The notes under the pieces were generated by a model that worked only from the letters and a program-made list of their open reading frames with translations, was not told where the DNA came from and did not search any database. The translations under genes and the position numbers were made by a program. Source: Lichenostomus cassidix (lineage: Eukaryota > Chordata > Aves > Passeriformes > Meliphagidae). From it: a stretch of DNA of 64,000 bases. The DNA is taken from the NCBI GenBank assembly GCA_008360975.2, contig CM039210.1:13208293-13272292 (forward strand), read 5' to 3'. Below, one piece after another: positions 50,701 to 60,310 of this stretch; position 1 is the first letter of the stretch, and each line of letters begins with the position of its first letter.

Positions 50701-51322
50701 CAGGCTTTTTTACTGGGAGAATAGGGGTATTGTGAGGGGACATACAGGGTTCTAATGTTCCATCTTTTATCAAATCTTCTATTATGGGCTTTAGGCCTTC
50801 CCTTCCTTCTAAGGATATAGGGTATTGCCGTATGCGAATGGGGCATTCTTCTCTCTCAATGGTTACTTTTATGGGGTCTATAGCCAACTTCCCTCTATTT
50901 CCTTCCCCAGCCCAGACTTCTGTGTTAATCTTTCTTTCATCTTCTTCTTCAAGTTTTAACACTTTTACTGTCATCTTTCCCTCCTCTGGTATCACTCCTA
51001 TCCCTAGTTGTACTTGCAAATCTCTCCCCAGTAAATTGCAACCTGCTCCAGGGACTAATAAAACATCTCCCATCCCTATTCTAGTTTCCCCTTCAATTAC
51101 TACATTTTTAATAACAGGAACCTTAAACCCCTCCCCCTTAGCACCTGAAACTTTCACGGTATCCTTACTAATACTACACCCCTTTGGAACACTCACCACA
51201 CAGGTTCTTTCTGCCCCTGTATCAACTATAAATTCTAATGCCTCCCCATGGGGACCTACCTTCAAGGTTATCAAAGGCTCCAGATGGTATTCGTCCCCCA
51301 AAAGATAGAGCCTTTGACACCC
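47774..51322 (-). CDS. pol: pro-pol polyprotein of provirus G, open over about 1175 codons
   Basis: The minus-strand frame, continuous with gag across UAG 51323-51325, is uninterrupted. Protease has IVDTGAERT. RT has VVDLKDAFWACPL, LPQGFTESP and the active site YVDD. RNase H has YVDGSSRC, the glutamate in SCELYALKRAL, TDSKYAFGVVHT and the GNNLADQEA end. Integrase has HQKTHWG and CITCQK for zinc binding, and its DDE triad in QVDFTELP, DSDRGTHF and GWVERINQ. The C-terminal domain ends QWEGPFQVLL and a charged tail. All catalytic residues I checked are present. The length is the usual one for gammaretroviral Pol. Confidence 0.9.
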   Translation of the reverse strand, partial: GCQRLYLLGDEYHLEPLITLKVGPHGEALEFIVDTGAERTCVVSVPKGCSISKDTVKVSGAKGEGFKVPVIKNVVIEGETRIGMGDVLLVPGAGCNLLGRDLQVQLGIGVIPEEGKMTVKVLKLEEEDERKINTEVWAGEGNRGKLAIDPIKVTIEREECPIRIRQYPISLEGREGLKPIIEDLIKDGTLEPCMSPHNTPILPVKKPDGTYRLVQDLREVNKRTKTHYPVVPNPYTLLSKVPPQHQWFSVVDLKDAFWACPLAEGSRDIFAFEWEDPGNGRKQQLRWTKLPQGFTESPNLFGQALEEVLHTFSTPPGIQIIQYVDDLLLSGEVETEVRETTINLLNFLGEKGLRVSKGKLQFVESEVKFLGHLISKGSRKLNPERILGILSLSPPSSKKEIRRLLGLLGYCRLWIEGYTQAVKFLYGKLAEEDDIKWTKEDDIKLEELKVKLASVPALSLPSLEKPFHLYVNAESGVAHGVLVQEWGGVKRPIAYLSKMLDPVSHGWPVCVQAIAVTAILVEESRKLTFGSKLIVHSPHAVRSVLNQKAEKWLTDSRMLKYEAILIDSNDLTLEVDKSLNPAQFLYGEPKSNLVHNCLEIIQYQTKVREDLAEQALPEGRKIYVDGSSRCLQGKRMSGYALVDGENMQTIEKGKLPSHWSAQSCELYALKRALEYLAKEKGTIYTDSKYAFGVVHTFGKIWEERGLLNSKGKGLIQEGLILEVLEALKLPEEIAVVHVKGHQKGMTPEIRGNNLADQEAKDAAENGTKKILLILTPDREELEIPKFSETEEKELSKIGGKQDPSGKWKLPDGRQLLNKPLTRKVLEGLHQKTHWGTQALCDHFLRNYGCIGVFGLAKQVTEKCITCQKVNKKVMRKTTPGGCELALRPFQSIQVDFTELPQVQKWKFLLVIIDHLTHWVEAVPTVRATANVVCKTLLEQIIPRYGMVNKIDSDRGTHFTSKVLQQIIQVLGIKWELHTPWHPQSSGWVERINQTLKRTLTKLMIETQMSWVKCLPLALLRIRTQPRSDLGISPYEMMFGLPFLTTQHETATYEEGEMGIRKYVNTIAKTLENLQLKGIIPQTTPLEFKIHNIQPGEWVLVKTWREQSLTPQWEGPFQVLLTTEAAIRTRERGWIHASRIKGPVEEPKEWTLTSKPGDTRLTFKRGLSGNELGRSQELQIIEK

Positions 51323-51325
51323 CTA
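51250..51325 (-). promoter_or_regulatory. Stop-codon readthrough signal at the gag/pol border of provirus G
   Basis: The gag stop is UAG (51323-51325) followed by GGG. Six bases later CAAAGGCTC (51308-51316) can pair perfectly with GAGCCTTTG (51272-51280), a 9-bp stem. Loop bases GGGGAC (51294-51299) can pair with GTCCCC (51250-51255), giving a pseudoknot-like fold. Position and layout resemble the known gammaretroviral UAG readthrough element. Confidence 0.75.
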
Positions 51326-53128
51326 ATCTGCTAATTCCTCTGATTGCATTTCTTGGAAAATTCTTAGATTCCTTTTCAAGTGTGGGCATTCTCTCCTATA
51401 ATGCCCCTCTTCCCCACAATGGAAACAGACATTTTTGGTTTGCTCTTGAGGTTTGGTTTGTGCTTGGGTCTTATTCCTCCCCCTCTCTTTTTCTCTAAAC
51501 CCAGAATATTTAGGAATGGCAGCTGGAGATGCCGTATTCCTATGGGAATTGCTTTCTCGCATGGTGGCTACCATAATTTTAGCTTTTACTTTGGCTTTTT
51601 CTTCATCTCTTCGTACATAAACTTTCTGAGCTTCTTTTAGTAGCTCATTTAATCCCTTGTCTTGCCAATCCTCAATTTTTTCTAACTTTTTTCTAATGTC
51701 TGGCCAAGCATGAGTGACAAAATTTACTTTCAATAAAGCTTGTCCTGCTAGACCATCAGGGTCTATTCCAGAGTACTGCCTCATATTTTTTTTAAGTCTT
51801 TCTAAAAATTCCATTGGGGTTTCCTCCTTCCCTTGTTGTCCATCAAAGGCTTTGCTCACATTTTGCCCTCGGGGTGCTGCTTCTTTTATCCCTTTAATTA
51901 TCAGATTATGATAATCTCTCATATTCCCTCGTCCTGCTTCTTCATTGTGGTTCCAGTTAGGGGGTGCTATTGGCATTTTATGATCCCCTGGTGGGCCAAG
52001 TTGATTTTCTCTTTCCCAAATTTTTATTCCAGCAGCTCTAATCATCTGTCTTTCCTCTTAGGAAAATATAATGCCCATTATTGACTGCATTTCTTCCCAG
52101 GTATAAATGTTTGGACCCAAAAACTGGTCCAGTTGTTCTGCTGTGCCTATTGGATCCTCTAACAATCCTCTAATTTCCTTTTTAAAATTTCTAACCTCTG
52201 AAGAGGTCAAAGGAGCGTTAACAAAACCTATTCCTCCTTGAGCACCTCCCATGGGAACCTCCCTCAAAGGAAATAAACTGAATTTATGATCCCACCCTTC
52301 TTGTTCTATCATCATAACCTTAGAAGAAACTTTTCTACCGTGTTTTGGAGTGGTGGCAGGAGAGGGTTCATCAGACTGTCCTCGAGTTTTAAATGAGTTT
52401 TTTCGAGTATTCTGGTAAGGAGCTCCTTCATCTACTAGGGACATAGTATTTGTTTTCAATCGTTCCGGGATAGCAGCAGGTTTTTTTATTATTCCCGGAA
52501 CTTCTGATGATGGAGGACCGGAAGTTTGTATCACAGAATTGAAACCCTCTGTACTCGGTAAACTGGAAGAAGGAAGTAGTGAGGGGAAATTGCTCGCATG
52601 GTCTCTAGCAGCGTGGCCAGAATCCAGGTTTCTTGGAATAGAGGGTTCAACATGTACTGGTACTGCCGGTGCCAGTGGGACTGGAGCCGGCGGAGGCACA
52701 TGGTAAGGCGGCGGGAGTACGTCTAACGGATCCCAGCCTTTTTCTATTTTTTTCTTTTTATCTGTCTCCGGAACCTCTGAAAATTTAAAAACTGATACTT
52801 TTGGAGGTTCCTGTTCTTCAACCCAGCAAGAAGCATATTCTCGCTCCTCTGAATTAACTGGGTTTTTAGACTTTACAAATATATTTAAGGCTTCACAAAT
52901 CCAAGCTTCAGATGATCCATATCGGGGCCAATAAATGTGATCTGATCTTATTTTTCCTTTTGTCCATTCTATCATACAATATTGAATCATTTTCACTTTA
53001 TCTTTTTCTTTTGTGTGGGGATTTTTGTCCCAGTTTGCTAATTTTATTCCCAAGGGACTCTCTTGGGGTATATCTGTCAGGACCTCTCTACTTTTTTTCT
53101 TTCTTGTCTTGCTTATTTCCTGCCCCAT
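51323..53128 (-). pseudogene. gag: gag of provirus G, single in-frame stop
   Basis: The ATG at 53126-53128 gives MGQEISKT, a myristoylation signal. Matrix is followed by a proline-rich region with the late-domain motif PPPY (in LPPPYHVPPP). Capsid starts near FPLREVPMG and includes FLGPNIYTWEEM, and the second part has the major homology region (ETPMEFLERLKKNMRQY). Nucleocapsid has one zinc knuckle, CFHCGEEGHYRREC. A TAA at 52058-52060 in capsid breaks an otherwise continuous frame of about 600 codons. The two halves are in the same frame, and that frame also continues into pol. Confidence 0.85.
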
Positions 53129-54154
53129 CTTTTCAAGCCTCTTTCTTAGCTCTTACTCTTTTTAATAACGTAAACACCACCCACCCTTCACAGTACAGAA
53201 AACTTCTCTTTTCTTAATAACATACACTTTTCACTCATTCACATTCACTCAATTTTTATTATTTTTATTTTTCTATCTCACTCATTCTCACTCACAACAA
53301 CACAAACAATATTTTACCCATGGGTTTTTAACTTTTAGGGATAATGAAAATTTCAAAATATTGTTGGCCAACCCCAGATGCTCTTGGGGGTGGTAATCTT
53401 AGGATATTTCCTTTAACCTTCACTTCTACACTTCCCGTCTTATAGGATTATTTCTATCCTTTTTAATTCTACACTTCCCGTCTCATAGGATTTCTCCCTA
53501 TCCTTCTTAATTCCACACGTCCTGTCTCATAGAATTCTCCTATCCTTCTTAATTCTACACATCCCGTCTCAAAGGACTCTTCTATCCTTTTTACTTTACC
53601 CCCCCTCAATCTGGCACCTTTTTAAAATTGGGGACTTTTTATTCCCATTCCCCAGTCCCGTTTCCTAGTGGATTGTGCTAGAAAACTTTTTGCTACCTTT
53701 TCCCAGGGGTCCAACCCCTCCCTGGAACCCAGTTCCAGTTTTCCCCCGGGGGATCGTTCACTCATTTTTCCTTGTGCTTCATCTCTTTCCTGGCCGTGTT
53801 TCTCGCGAAACAGCGGAACCGCAGTATCAGAGACTCCTCATTCGCCTCGCAAGTCTGGTAGCCAGCTCGCATCTCACACACACACCAATCAATCCCCCGA
53901 AACCTGCCCCCCCGACAATACTTACAATCCTTTTTCTTGTCCGGGTCTTCGTGCACTTAGAATTGTGGGCTTTTTCCACCGCGGTGCGTTTTAGGGAGTC
54001 TTTCCTTGTCTTTGTTTTATGGGTCCCTTCTTGTCCTCGGGATGGCGACCTGCAACCACTGACTTACCCTAGAAGAGGGGAGCGGTCTGCCAAACGCAGG
54101 GGGGGGCGCCTTCCCCCGCTCCGGCTCTTCGCAAGTGTCAGAGGTGAGGTCTCC
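53129..54154 (-). other. Leader of provirus G with a four-copy tandem hairpin repeat
   Basis: About 1 kb lies between the PBS and gag. At 53424-53594 a unit of about 43 bp occurs four times (marked by CCCGTCTCATAGGAT and CTATCCTT words). Within most units AGGAT and ATCCT are inverted, so each can form a short hairpin. No protein frame of note is seen elsewhere in the leader. Confidence 0.7.
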
Positions 54155-54171
54155 TCCCAGACGAGTCCCCA
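54155..54171 (-). promoter_or_regulatory. Primer-binding site of provirus G, tRNA-Pro type
   Basis: On the minus strand TGGGGACTCGTCTGGGA starts two bases after the 5' LTR. It differs from the tRNA-Pro complement used by murine-leukaemia-type viruses at about two positions. Confidence 0.8.
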
Positions 54172-54173
54172 AT

Positions 54174-54798
54174 TGTGAAAAACACGCTTCACTCTCCTGT
54201 TGAAATTTAAAGGGTTTAATAAAAGACAATAGGGGACACCAATAAAGCAAAGAAACAGCGCTGGGTGCTTGGCTCCAAGCCAAGAAGCACACCTGCCAGT
54301 GAGGGAGTCGTCTTAAATACTCTTTGTATTGCATCAGCCTTATGCATATTCAAACTTTTCTCAGAACTTTTTCCATGTTCCAAGAACTATTTTGCATGGC
54401 TCCTCCTTGGTCCCGCCTTTTTAGAGCATGCGCTTTTTCGGCTGTGGTTTCTTCCAGTCTTGGTTATCAAAGCTGTGGTTTCTTCCAGTCTTGGTTATCG
54501 CCTCCCAGTTTGGGCTTGGTTCTGTAGTCCTTGCATCTGGTTACAGGCTGATAGTCAGGTATCGGTGGCAGGTCTTCTTTTTGGGTGTTACCCAGTCAAG
54601 CAGGTGGTGTGGTTAGTAAAGAAAAGTTCTTTTAAACTACTGTTATTAGTTTTCACTATAATATCGAAATCTAGTTCATAACAGAAATTAAAACATTGGT
54701 TATATACCTCTATCTCTATGACAAGACTACTTCTATAAAACCATACACACAATGAATATCTACGAAAGCCAACACTATATTAGGATATATTTATAACA
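54174..54798 (-). repeat. 5' LTR of provirus G (625 bp)
   Basis: Identical as read to 42162-42786, offset 12012 bases. The repeated 28-bp unit is at 54441-54468 and 54472-54499. It would be the promoter for G transcription toward lower coordinates. Confidence 0.9.
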
Positions 54799-54912
54799 CT
54801 ATTAAATTGTAGTTCTGACTTGGAATCACTTGCAATATATTTGTGTGGGGTTAATTCCTCCACTGGTTTGTTTTCAAACTAGCACACACAATTACATTTT
54901 TCTTCTTACATT
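54799..54912 (+). repeat. Old LTR-like repeat, right part
   Basis: It continues 41637-42161 after provirus G (target CTAT). It is non-coding and ends near ACTAGCACACA. Confidence 0.45.
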
Positions 54913-54914
54913 TT

Positions 54915-55630
54915 TGTACAAATCATAGAAACACAGAGTCATTAAGGTTGGACAAGACCTCCAAGATCATCAAGTCCAACCCTTGACCAAATACCACCAT
55001 GCCCACAAAAAATATATAACTTGGTTTTTGAACACTTCTAGGGCTGGTGACTCCAACACTTCCCTGGGAAGCTCATTCCAATGCTTAACCACTCTTTCAG
55101 TGAAGAAATGTTGTGTTATATCCAACCTGAACCTCCCCTGGCACAGCTTAAAACCATTTCCCCTTGTCCTGTCGCTAGTTGCCTGGGAGAAAAGACCAAC
55201 CCCCACCTCACCACAACCTCGTTTCAGGTAGTTGTAGAGAGTGATAAGGTCTCCCCTCAGCCTCCTTTTCTCCAAACTAAACAACTCCAGCTCCCTCAGC
55301 CACTCCTCTTAGGACATAGGCTCTAGATCCTTCACCAGCTTTGTTGCCCTTCTCTGAACATGCTCTAATACCTCAATGTCTTTCTTGTAGTGAGGGGCCG
55401 AGAACTGGACACAGTGCTTGAGGTGCGGCCTTACCAGGGCCGAGTACAGGGGGGCGATCACTGCCCTGGTCCTGCTGGCCACGCTACTTCTGATACAAGC
55501 CAGAATCCCATTGGCCTTCTTGGCCACCTGGGCACACCGCTGGCTCACGTTCAAACAGCTGTCAATCCATACCTCTGGGTCCTTTTCCGCCAGGCAGCTT
55601 TCCAGCTGCCCTTCCCCAAGCATGAAGCGT
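54915..55630 (-). repeat. CR1 LINE, ORF2 C-terminus and 3' end
   Basis: Minus-strand frames give the end of the CR1 reverse transcriptase ([35 protein letters not shown], 55309-55623) and its C-terminal tail ([18 protein letters not shown], 54970-55284). Few stops, so it is fairly recent. The 3' end is near 54915 (ATCATAGAAACACAGAG on the plus strand). Confidence 0.85.
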
Positions 55631-55640
55631 TTCGATACAG

Positions 55641-55735
55641 AACAAAAAGCCAGAATTTGTCATAGTTTAGCAACAATGGGAGTTGCTCCAACCATGAGTT
55701 CAGTCATCATTGAAAAACATCATCCAGTCACTCAA
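55641..55735 (+). other. Possible host exon (31 codons, open, followed by GTAAGT)
   Basis: Directly after the CR1, GATACAG is followed by 95 bases with one frame open throughout (SLATMGVAPTMSSVIIEK) up to CAA|GTAAGT, a consensus donor. The acceptor lacks a good pyrimidine tract. I do not recognise the protein. It could be a relic of a host gene exon or chance; 55736-55829 shows nothing else. Confidence 0.25.
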
Positions 55736-55829
55736 GTAAGTCAGAATTGTTTGAAAAAGTATTCTTATTAGAATACATCTGGTAGTAGTATAAAGAAAAA
55801 TTGACATTATGCAGAGATATTAGAATCAT

Positions 55830-56773
55830 AAAATTGTTTGGGTTGTAAGGGACCTTTAAAGGTCATCTAGTTCAATCCCCCTGCAAGGAGCAGGGACATC
55901 TTCAACTTGATCAAGTTTCTCAGAGCCCTGTCCAACCTGACTTTGAATGTTTCCAGGGATGGGGCATCTACTAGCTCTCTGGGCAATCTGTGCCAGTGTT
56001 TCACCACCATCATAAAAAAATTCTTCCTTATATCTAGCCTGAATCTATGCTTTTTTAGTTTTAAAGCCGTTACCCCTTGTCCTAGCACTACAGGTCCTGC
56101 TAAAAATTCTGTCCCCATCTTTCTTATAAGCCCCATTTAAATATTGAGGGAACACAATAAGTTCTCCATGGAGCCTTCTCCAAAGGCTAAACAACCCCAC
56201 CTCTCTTAGCCTTTCTTTATAGAAAAAGTGTTCCATGCCTCTGATTATTTTTGTGACCCTCCACTGGACCTACTCCAATACATCCATGTCTTTTCTGTGC
56301 TGAGGACCTCAGAGCTGGATGCAGCACTCCAGGTGGGTCTCATGAAAGTGGAATAGAGAGACAGAATCGCCTCTCTCAATCTGCTGGCTGTGCTGCTTTT
56401 GATGCAGCCCTGGATACAATTGATTTTCTGAGCTGTGAGCACACATTGCTGCCTCATGTCCAGCCTCTCATCCACCAGCACCCCCAAGTCCTTCTCAGTG
56501 CTGCCCTTGATCTGTTCATCCCCCAGCCTTTATTGATACTGGGGGTTGCCCTGACCTAGGTGCTTTGTTGAACCTAATGGGTCCACTTCTCGAGCTTGTC
56601 CAGGTCCCTCTGGATGGCACCCAGTTTGTAAAGTGTGTAAACTGCACCACTCAGCTTGGTTTCATCTGCAAACTTGTGGAGGGTGCACTTGAGCCCATTA
56701 TGTCATTGATGAAAGTATTAAACAGTACTGGTCCCAATATGCACCCCTGAGGGACACCACTTGTCACTGATAA
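55830..56773 (-). repeat. CR1 LINE, ORF2 central to 3' part
   Basis: Minus-strand reading shows the RT motif SGVPQGCILGPVLFN (near 56715-56760), then decayed thumb and C-terminal segments (QQCVLTAQKINCIQGC, 56245-56487; RLREVGLFSLWRRL near 56200). It is interrupted upstream by the ERVL LTR 56774-57853 and continues at 57854. It is older than the CR1 at 54915. Confidence 0.8.
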
Positions 56774-57853
56774 TGTGTTGGTTTTGCTTGGCCCAGTTTT
56801 TGGTGGGGGAGAGCCACAGAGGTGGCTCCTCTGAGAAGCTTCTGGAAGCTTCCACCATGTCCAGCAGAACCAATCCCTGATGGCTCTGAAGATGATGGAC
56901 ATGCCGCTGGCCAAGCCTGGGCCAATTAGAGATGGTGGTAACATCTCTGTGATAACATACTTAAGAAGAAATCAAATAATTTGTGCATGCAGTTCTTTCT
57001 AGCCAGAGAAAGAGGAGGAGGTGAGAACATGTGAGGGAAACAACATGGAGACACCAAGGTCAGTGGAGAAGGTAGGGGAGGAGGTGCTCCAGGCACCGGA
57101 GCCAGGATTCCTTTGCGAGCTGTGGTGAAGACCATGGTGAGGCAGCTGTCCTCCTGCAGCCCATGGGGTCCACAGGGGATGCAGAGATCCACTCACAGCC
57201 TGTCGGGAGGTTCCCATGCTGGAGTGAGTGGATGCCTAGAGGAGGCTGTGTTCCAGTGGGAGACCCCATGGACAGAGGCCTTGCTCCCAAGATGGAACAG
57301 CCTGGCCTTGGAGGTCTGCACCCTGTGGACAAGTGACCCACATCGCAGCAGTTTTGGGAGGACTGTCTGCCCGTGGGAGGAGGCTCATATTGCAGCAGCG
57401 TGCATGTGTGCTGCTACTTGTGAGATGGACCCATGTCAGAAAGGTTCACGAAGAACTGTCTCCCATGGGAGGGACCCCACGGCAATGCAGGGGAAGGACT
57501 CCTCTCCCTAAGTAGTTGAGGAAGATTCTGGGGAACTGACCTAGGCCCCCACGCCCTGTCCCCCTGCACTGTTGATGGGAAGGAGGGAGGGGGTGCAGGC
57601 AAGAATGGTGTCTTTACAGGTTTTATTTTACTTCTCATTATCCTCCTCTGATTCCGTTAGTAATAAATTCACTTTGCAACTTTAAGATGAGCCTGTTTTC
57701 TCCTTGGAGCATTTTCTTCTGGTCCTTATCTCACTCATGAACCCTCTGTGTGTTAACTTTTTTTCCCTCTTCTCTGCCCAGCTGTGGCAGGGGAGAGCGG
57801 AGCGAGTAGATATTGTAGGTGCCTGGCATTTGGCCAGCATTCAAACCATGACA
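56774..57853 (+). mobile_element. ERVL-type solo LTR (about 1080 bp) inserted in a CR1
   Basis: Starts TGTGTTGGTTTTGCTTGG and ends AACCATGACA, the same family as 19308 and 20697. A TATA-like CATACTTAAG is near 56956. The CR1 reading resumes on each side, but I see no exact 5-bp duplication; the bases TGATAA before the start are extra. Confidence 0.75.
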
Positions 57854-58145
57854 GGTCTCCATCCAGACATTAAGCTGTTGACTGCTGCTCTCTGGATGTG
57901 ACCATCTAGCCAATTCCTTATCCACCAAAGAGTCCATCCATCAAATCCATCTCTCTCCAATTTAAAGAGAAGGATGTTGTCAGGCACCATGTCAAAGAAG
58001 TCCAGATAAATGACATCTGTAGCCCTTCCTTTGTCCACTGATGTAGTCACTCCATCATAGAAGGCCACAAGGTTGGTCAGGCAGGACTTGCCCTTCGTGA
58101 AGCTGTGCTGGTGTTGCCGAATCACCTCCCTGTCCTCCATATGTG
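57854..58145 (-). repeat. CR1 LINE, ORF2 RT N-terminal part
   Basis: Minus-strand frame 57841-58140 reads [20 protein letters not shown] and [21 protein letters not shown], the fingers/palm start of CR1 RT. A small deletion removes part of the FCKAF-type word. It joins the reading at 56773 beyond the LTR. Confidence 0.8.
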
Positions 58146-59107
58146 TTAACAGTGTGGTGGTGCATCCCTTCCCCTCCTGCCCTTCTTTCTTGAGTTACCC
58201 TATGATCTCAGAGTTTCTGTTAGCCCCTGACCTTTGTGTAATGACTTGGGCAGTAAAGCGTCTCTTGACCATACCATGGCTAAGGTGGGGATAGCACTGA
58301 CAGCACCAAGGGAGCACTTTCTGCACCAGGAACTCCTAAAGTGAAAGCAGGGATAATCAGTCATCCCATGACAGCCTTGGAACTTTCTTCATCTGAACCA
58401 CAGCCCAAGGAGAGTGGTATCATTGTGGCTGAAGTTTCTGAAAGCAATTTCCCATGGTATTGGAAACGATTTAGAAACTGCAGTAATTACTGATATGAGA
58501 ATGGAAAATTTATGGATCACTAAAGCAAATCATCTTAAGACCCTATAAACAGCAGTCCTTAGGGAGATCCTTTGAGCTCATCTGAACCACAGTGGGTTGT
58601 GATCATTATCTCCCTCTGAGTTGGATGCCGCTCAGAGCTCACAAACTTTCCCGTTTAACATACTTGGAGGACTGCTGACTGATGATGGGACCTGGACTGA
58701 TGCCCCCACTTCTTGAAGCTCAACCCTTCGTCCATTCAGAAACACCAAAGCATTTGTCATTAGTATTTCACTGACTCTCAAGGGGAATTTTTCACAGGTA
58801 TAGCTTTGTACATACTTCTTTGTGCCTGTGTGTGTGCATGTGTGAATTAATCTAAATACCTTATAGCAAGTATAGCATGAATATTACTATATAGAATCTA
58901 TAGCTAAGTCACTGTTATAATTGCAATAAATCCTACTGAACCACTTTGTAAATTAGTCAATGAATAAAGGCTGCTAAACCCTCTTACACCTTTAACCCTA
59001 TTTTGTCCCCAGTCTATGCATAAATCATTCTAAATTTATTCTAATTTGATGTCCTTGTGTAACATCATCAACGTAATAAGTAGTAGAGTAAACCTTGCCA
59101 TCAAACT
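58146..59107. other. About 1 kb without a recognised gene
   Basis: Mostly unassigned. An open stretch of 69 codons lies at 58284-58490 on the plus strand (PKVKAGIISHPMTALELSS, then SGIIVAEVSESN) with no ATG at its start and no clear splice sites. From about 58780 onward the sequence is AT-rich with AATAAATCC (near 58926) and AATAAAGG (near 58963), resembling an old LTR 3' region. Confidence 0.35.
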
Positions 59108-59671
59108 TAAACACAGAGGGGGTGATAGAGTGGAATAGGCCTCTGCGTTTACCAAAAGTGTCTCTATGGCTCTGAGAGATCACTCTGGGCAGTACAGCTT
59201 GGTACTGAGCAAGCAGACCTTTCTCTCACCCGTGCTGGTGGAAGGCGCACACACACACACTCATCCAAGAGCTTTGGATAGCTCATGTGTTTTACCAGAG
59301 ACAAAGAATCCAGAGGGCTCAGTCATGTGGAATTCCAGAGATGCTTTTATTCCTGAAGGGGTCCAGCAGTGAAAAGAGAGAGTGATCCCGAGTAATCATT
59401 GCTATAGAGATACAGGGCAAATAGTCTGAGGGCACAGGGGCAGGGAAAAGGCGGAGGGATACAATGACCAATGGGGAGAAGGGAGGGGCAGAGTGAGGGA
59501 TCAGGTTAAGGCCAACCAACATAAGAGGATTTACATAGTCTAGGGAGAGACCATTCAACACTCAGGAGGGAATTTCAAACTTCGGAGCTTTCCCACCATT
59601 GTGTTTCTACTGCCCTGGGACTCCTCGGCTCCCTGGCAGCTCTCGAGGTGGTCTCATCCATTGCCACAACA
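59108..59671 (-). repeat. 3' LTR of provirus E (564 bp)
   Basis: Minus-strand start TGTTGTGGCAATGG and end CCCTCTGTGTTTA. The AATAAA signal (minus) is near 59350. As in provirus F the terminus is TA. The PPT (minus, AAACAGAGAAGGGGGAGA) lies at 59672-59690. Confidence 0.8.
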
Positions 59672-60310
59672 TCTCCCCCTTCTCTGTTTAAAGGAAAAGC
59701 CTCTTCCATCTGCTTAACTAAGCACTTCTTAAGGCAACAAAACAAGCTTAGAACAAGAAAAATTATTAGAATCACCCACAGTCCAGCTTTGACTAAGGAT
59801 ATCAACCATCCTTTAAGTCCCCATTGTCTAAAAAGGTCTTTGAGACAGTCCGATTCTCCTTCTGTCTTTAGTTCTTTGATTTGATTCTTCATTTTCTGTA
59901 TTGTCGCGTGGATGCTCTGGCTATGAGATGACAGGTTAAAGCAACACAGCCCTTCAAATTCCTCACAGCCATGTCCATGAGCCAATAAAAGAAAGTCGAT
60001 GGCCACTCTATTTTGCGGCGTTGCGTGCTTGGTGGTTTCTTCATCCTCAAGTAGTTGAGAGAGGGTACTCGAAGTTAGGTTAGCATGCTTTCCGAGCCAG
60101 CACTCAAGGTGGCTAAGTTCACCCAAGGTTTTTTTGCCGCTACTTCAGGCAGGAGAAACGATGCAGCGATCCTTTTAGACAATGACCAATTAATAATTTT
60201 GCCATCACAATTTGGGTCTAATTGCTGTATTCTTCTCTTTTAGTGGGCCAATTGAGTATGGTTTCTCCAATATAGAATTTGGGTCTTGTTGGGTGCCAGT
60301 ACAGAAAGCC
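59575..60310 (-). pseudogene. env: env transmembrane subunit of provirus E
   Basis: The minus-strand frame 59575-60126 contains the ectodomain (ELSHLECWLGKHANL), QNRVAIDFLLLAH, CEEFEGLCC (CX6CC), a membrane span and a tail that ends 97 bases inside the LTR. Upstream (60127-60310) the surface end and the fusion-peptide region are readable, but a shift near 60130 and stops break them. It is nearly the same protein as in provirus F. Confidence 0.8.

Larger units (their letters stand above)
42162..54798 (-). mobile_element. Provirus G: very young gammaretrovirus-like ERV with a long open pol, TSD CTAT
   Basis: Its LTRs (42162-42786 and 54174-54798) are both 625 bp and identical as read line by line. 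CTAT flanks it (42158-42161, 54799-54802). On the minus strand the order is LTR, tRNA-Pro type PBS, leader, gag, UAG, pol, env, PPT, LTR. Defects are few: one stop in gag, one stop in env, and provirus F inserted in env. Without F the element is about 10.1 kb, a little long for the class because of a 1-kb leader and a 0.5-kb pol-env interval. Confidence 0.9.

Noticed and set aside
53424..53594. Possible CRISPR-like repeat array
   Set aside because: Units are directly adjacent without unique spacers, in an avian retroviral leader; it is a simple tandem repeat.
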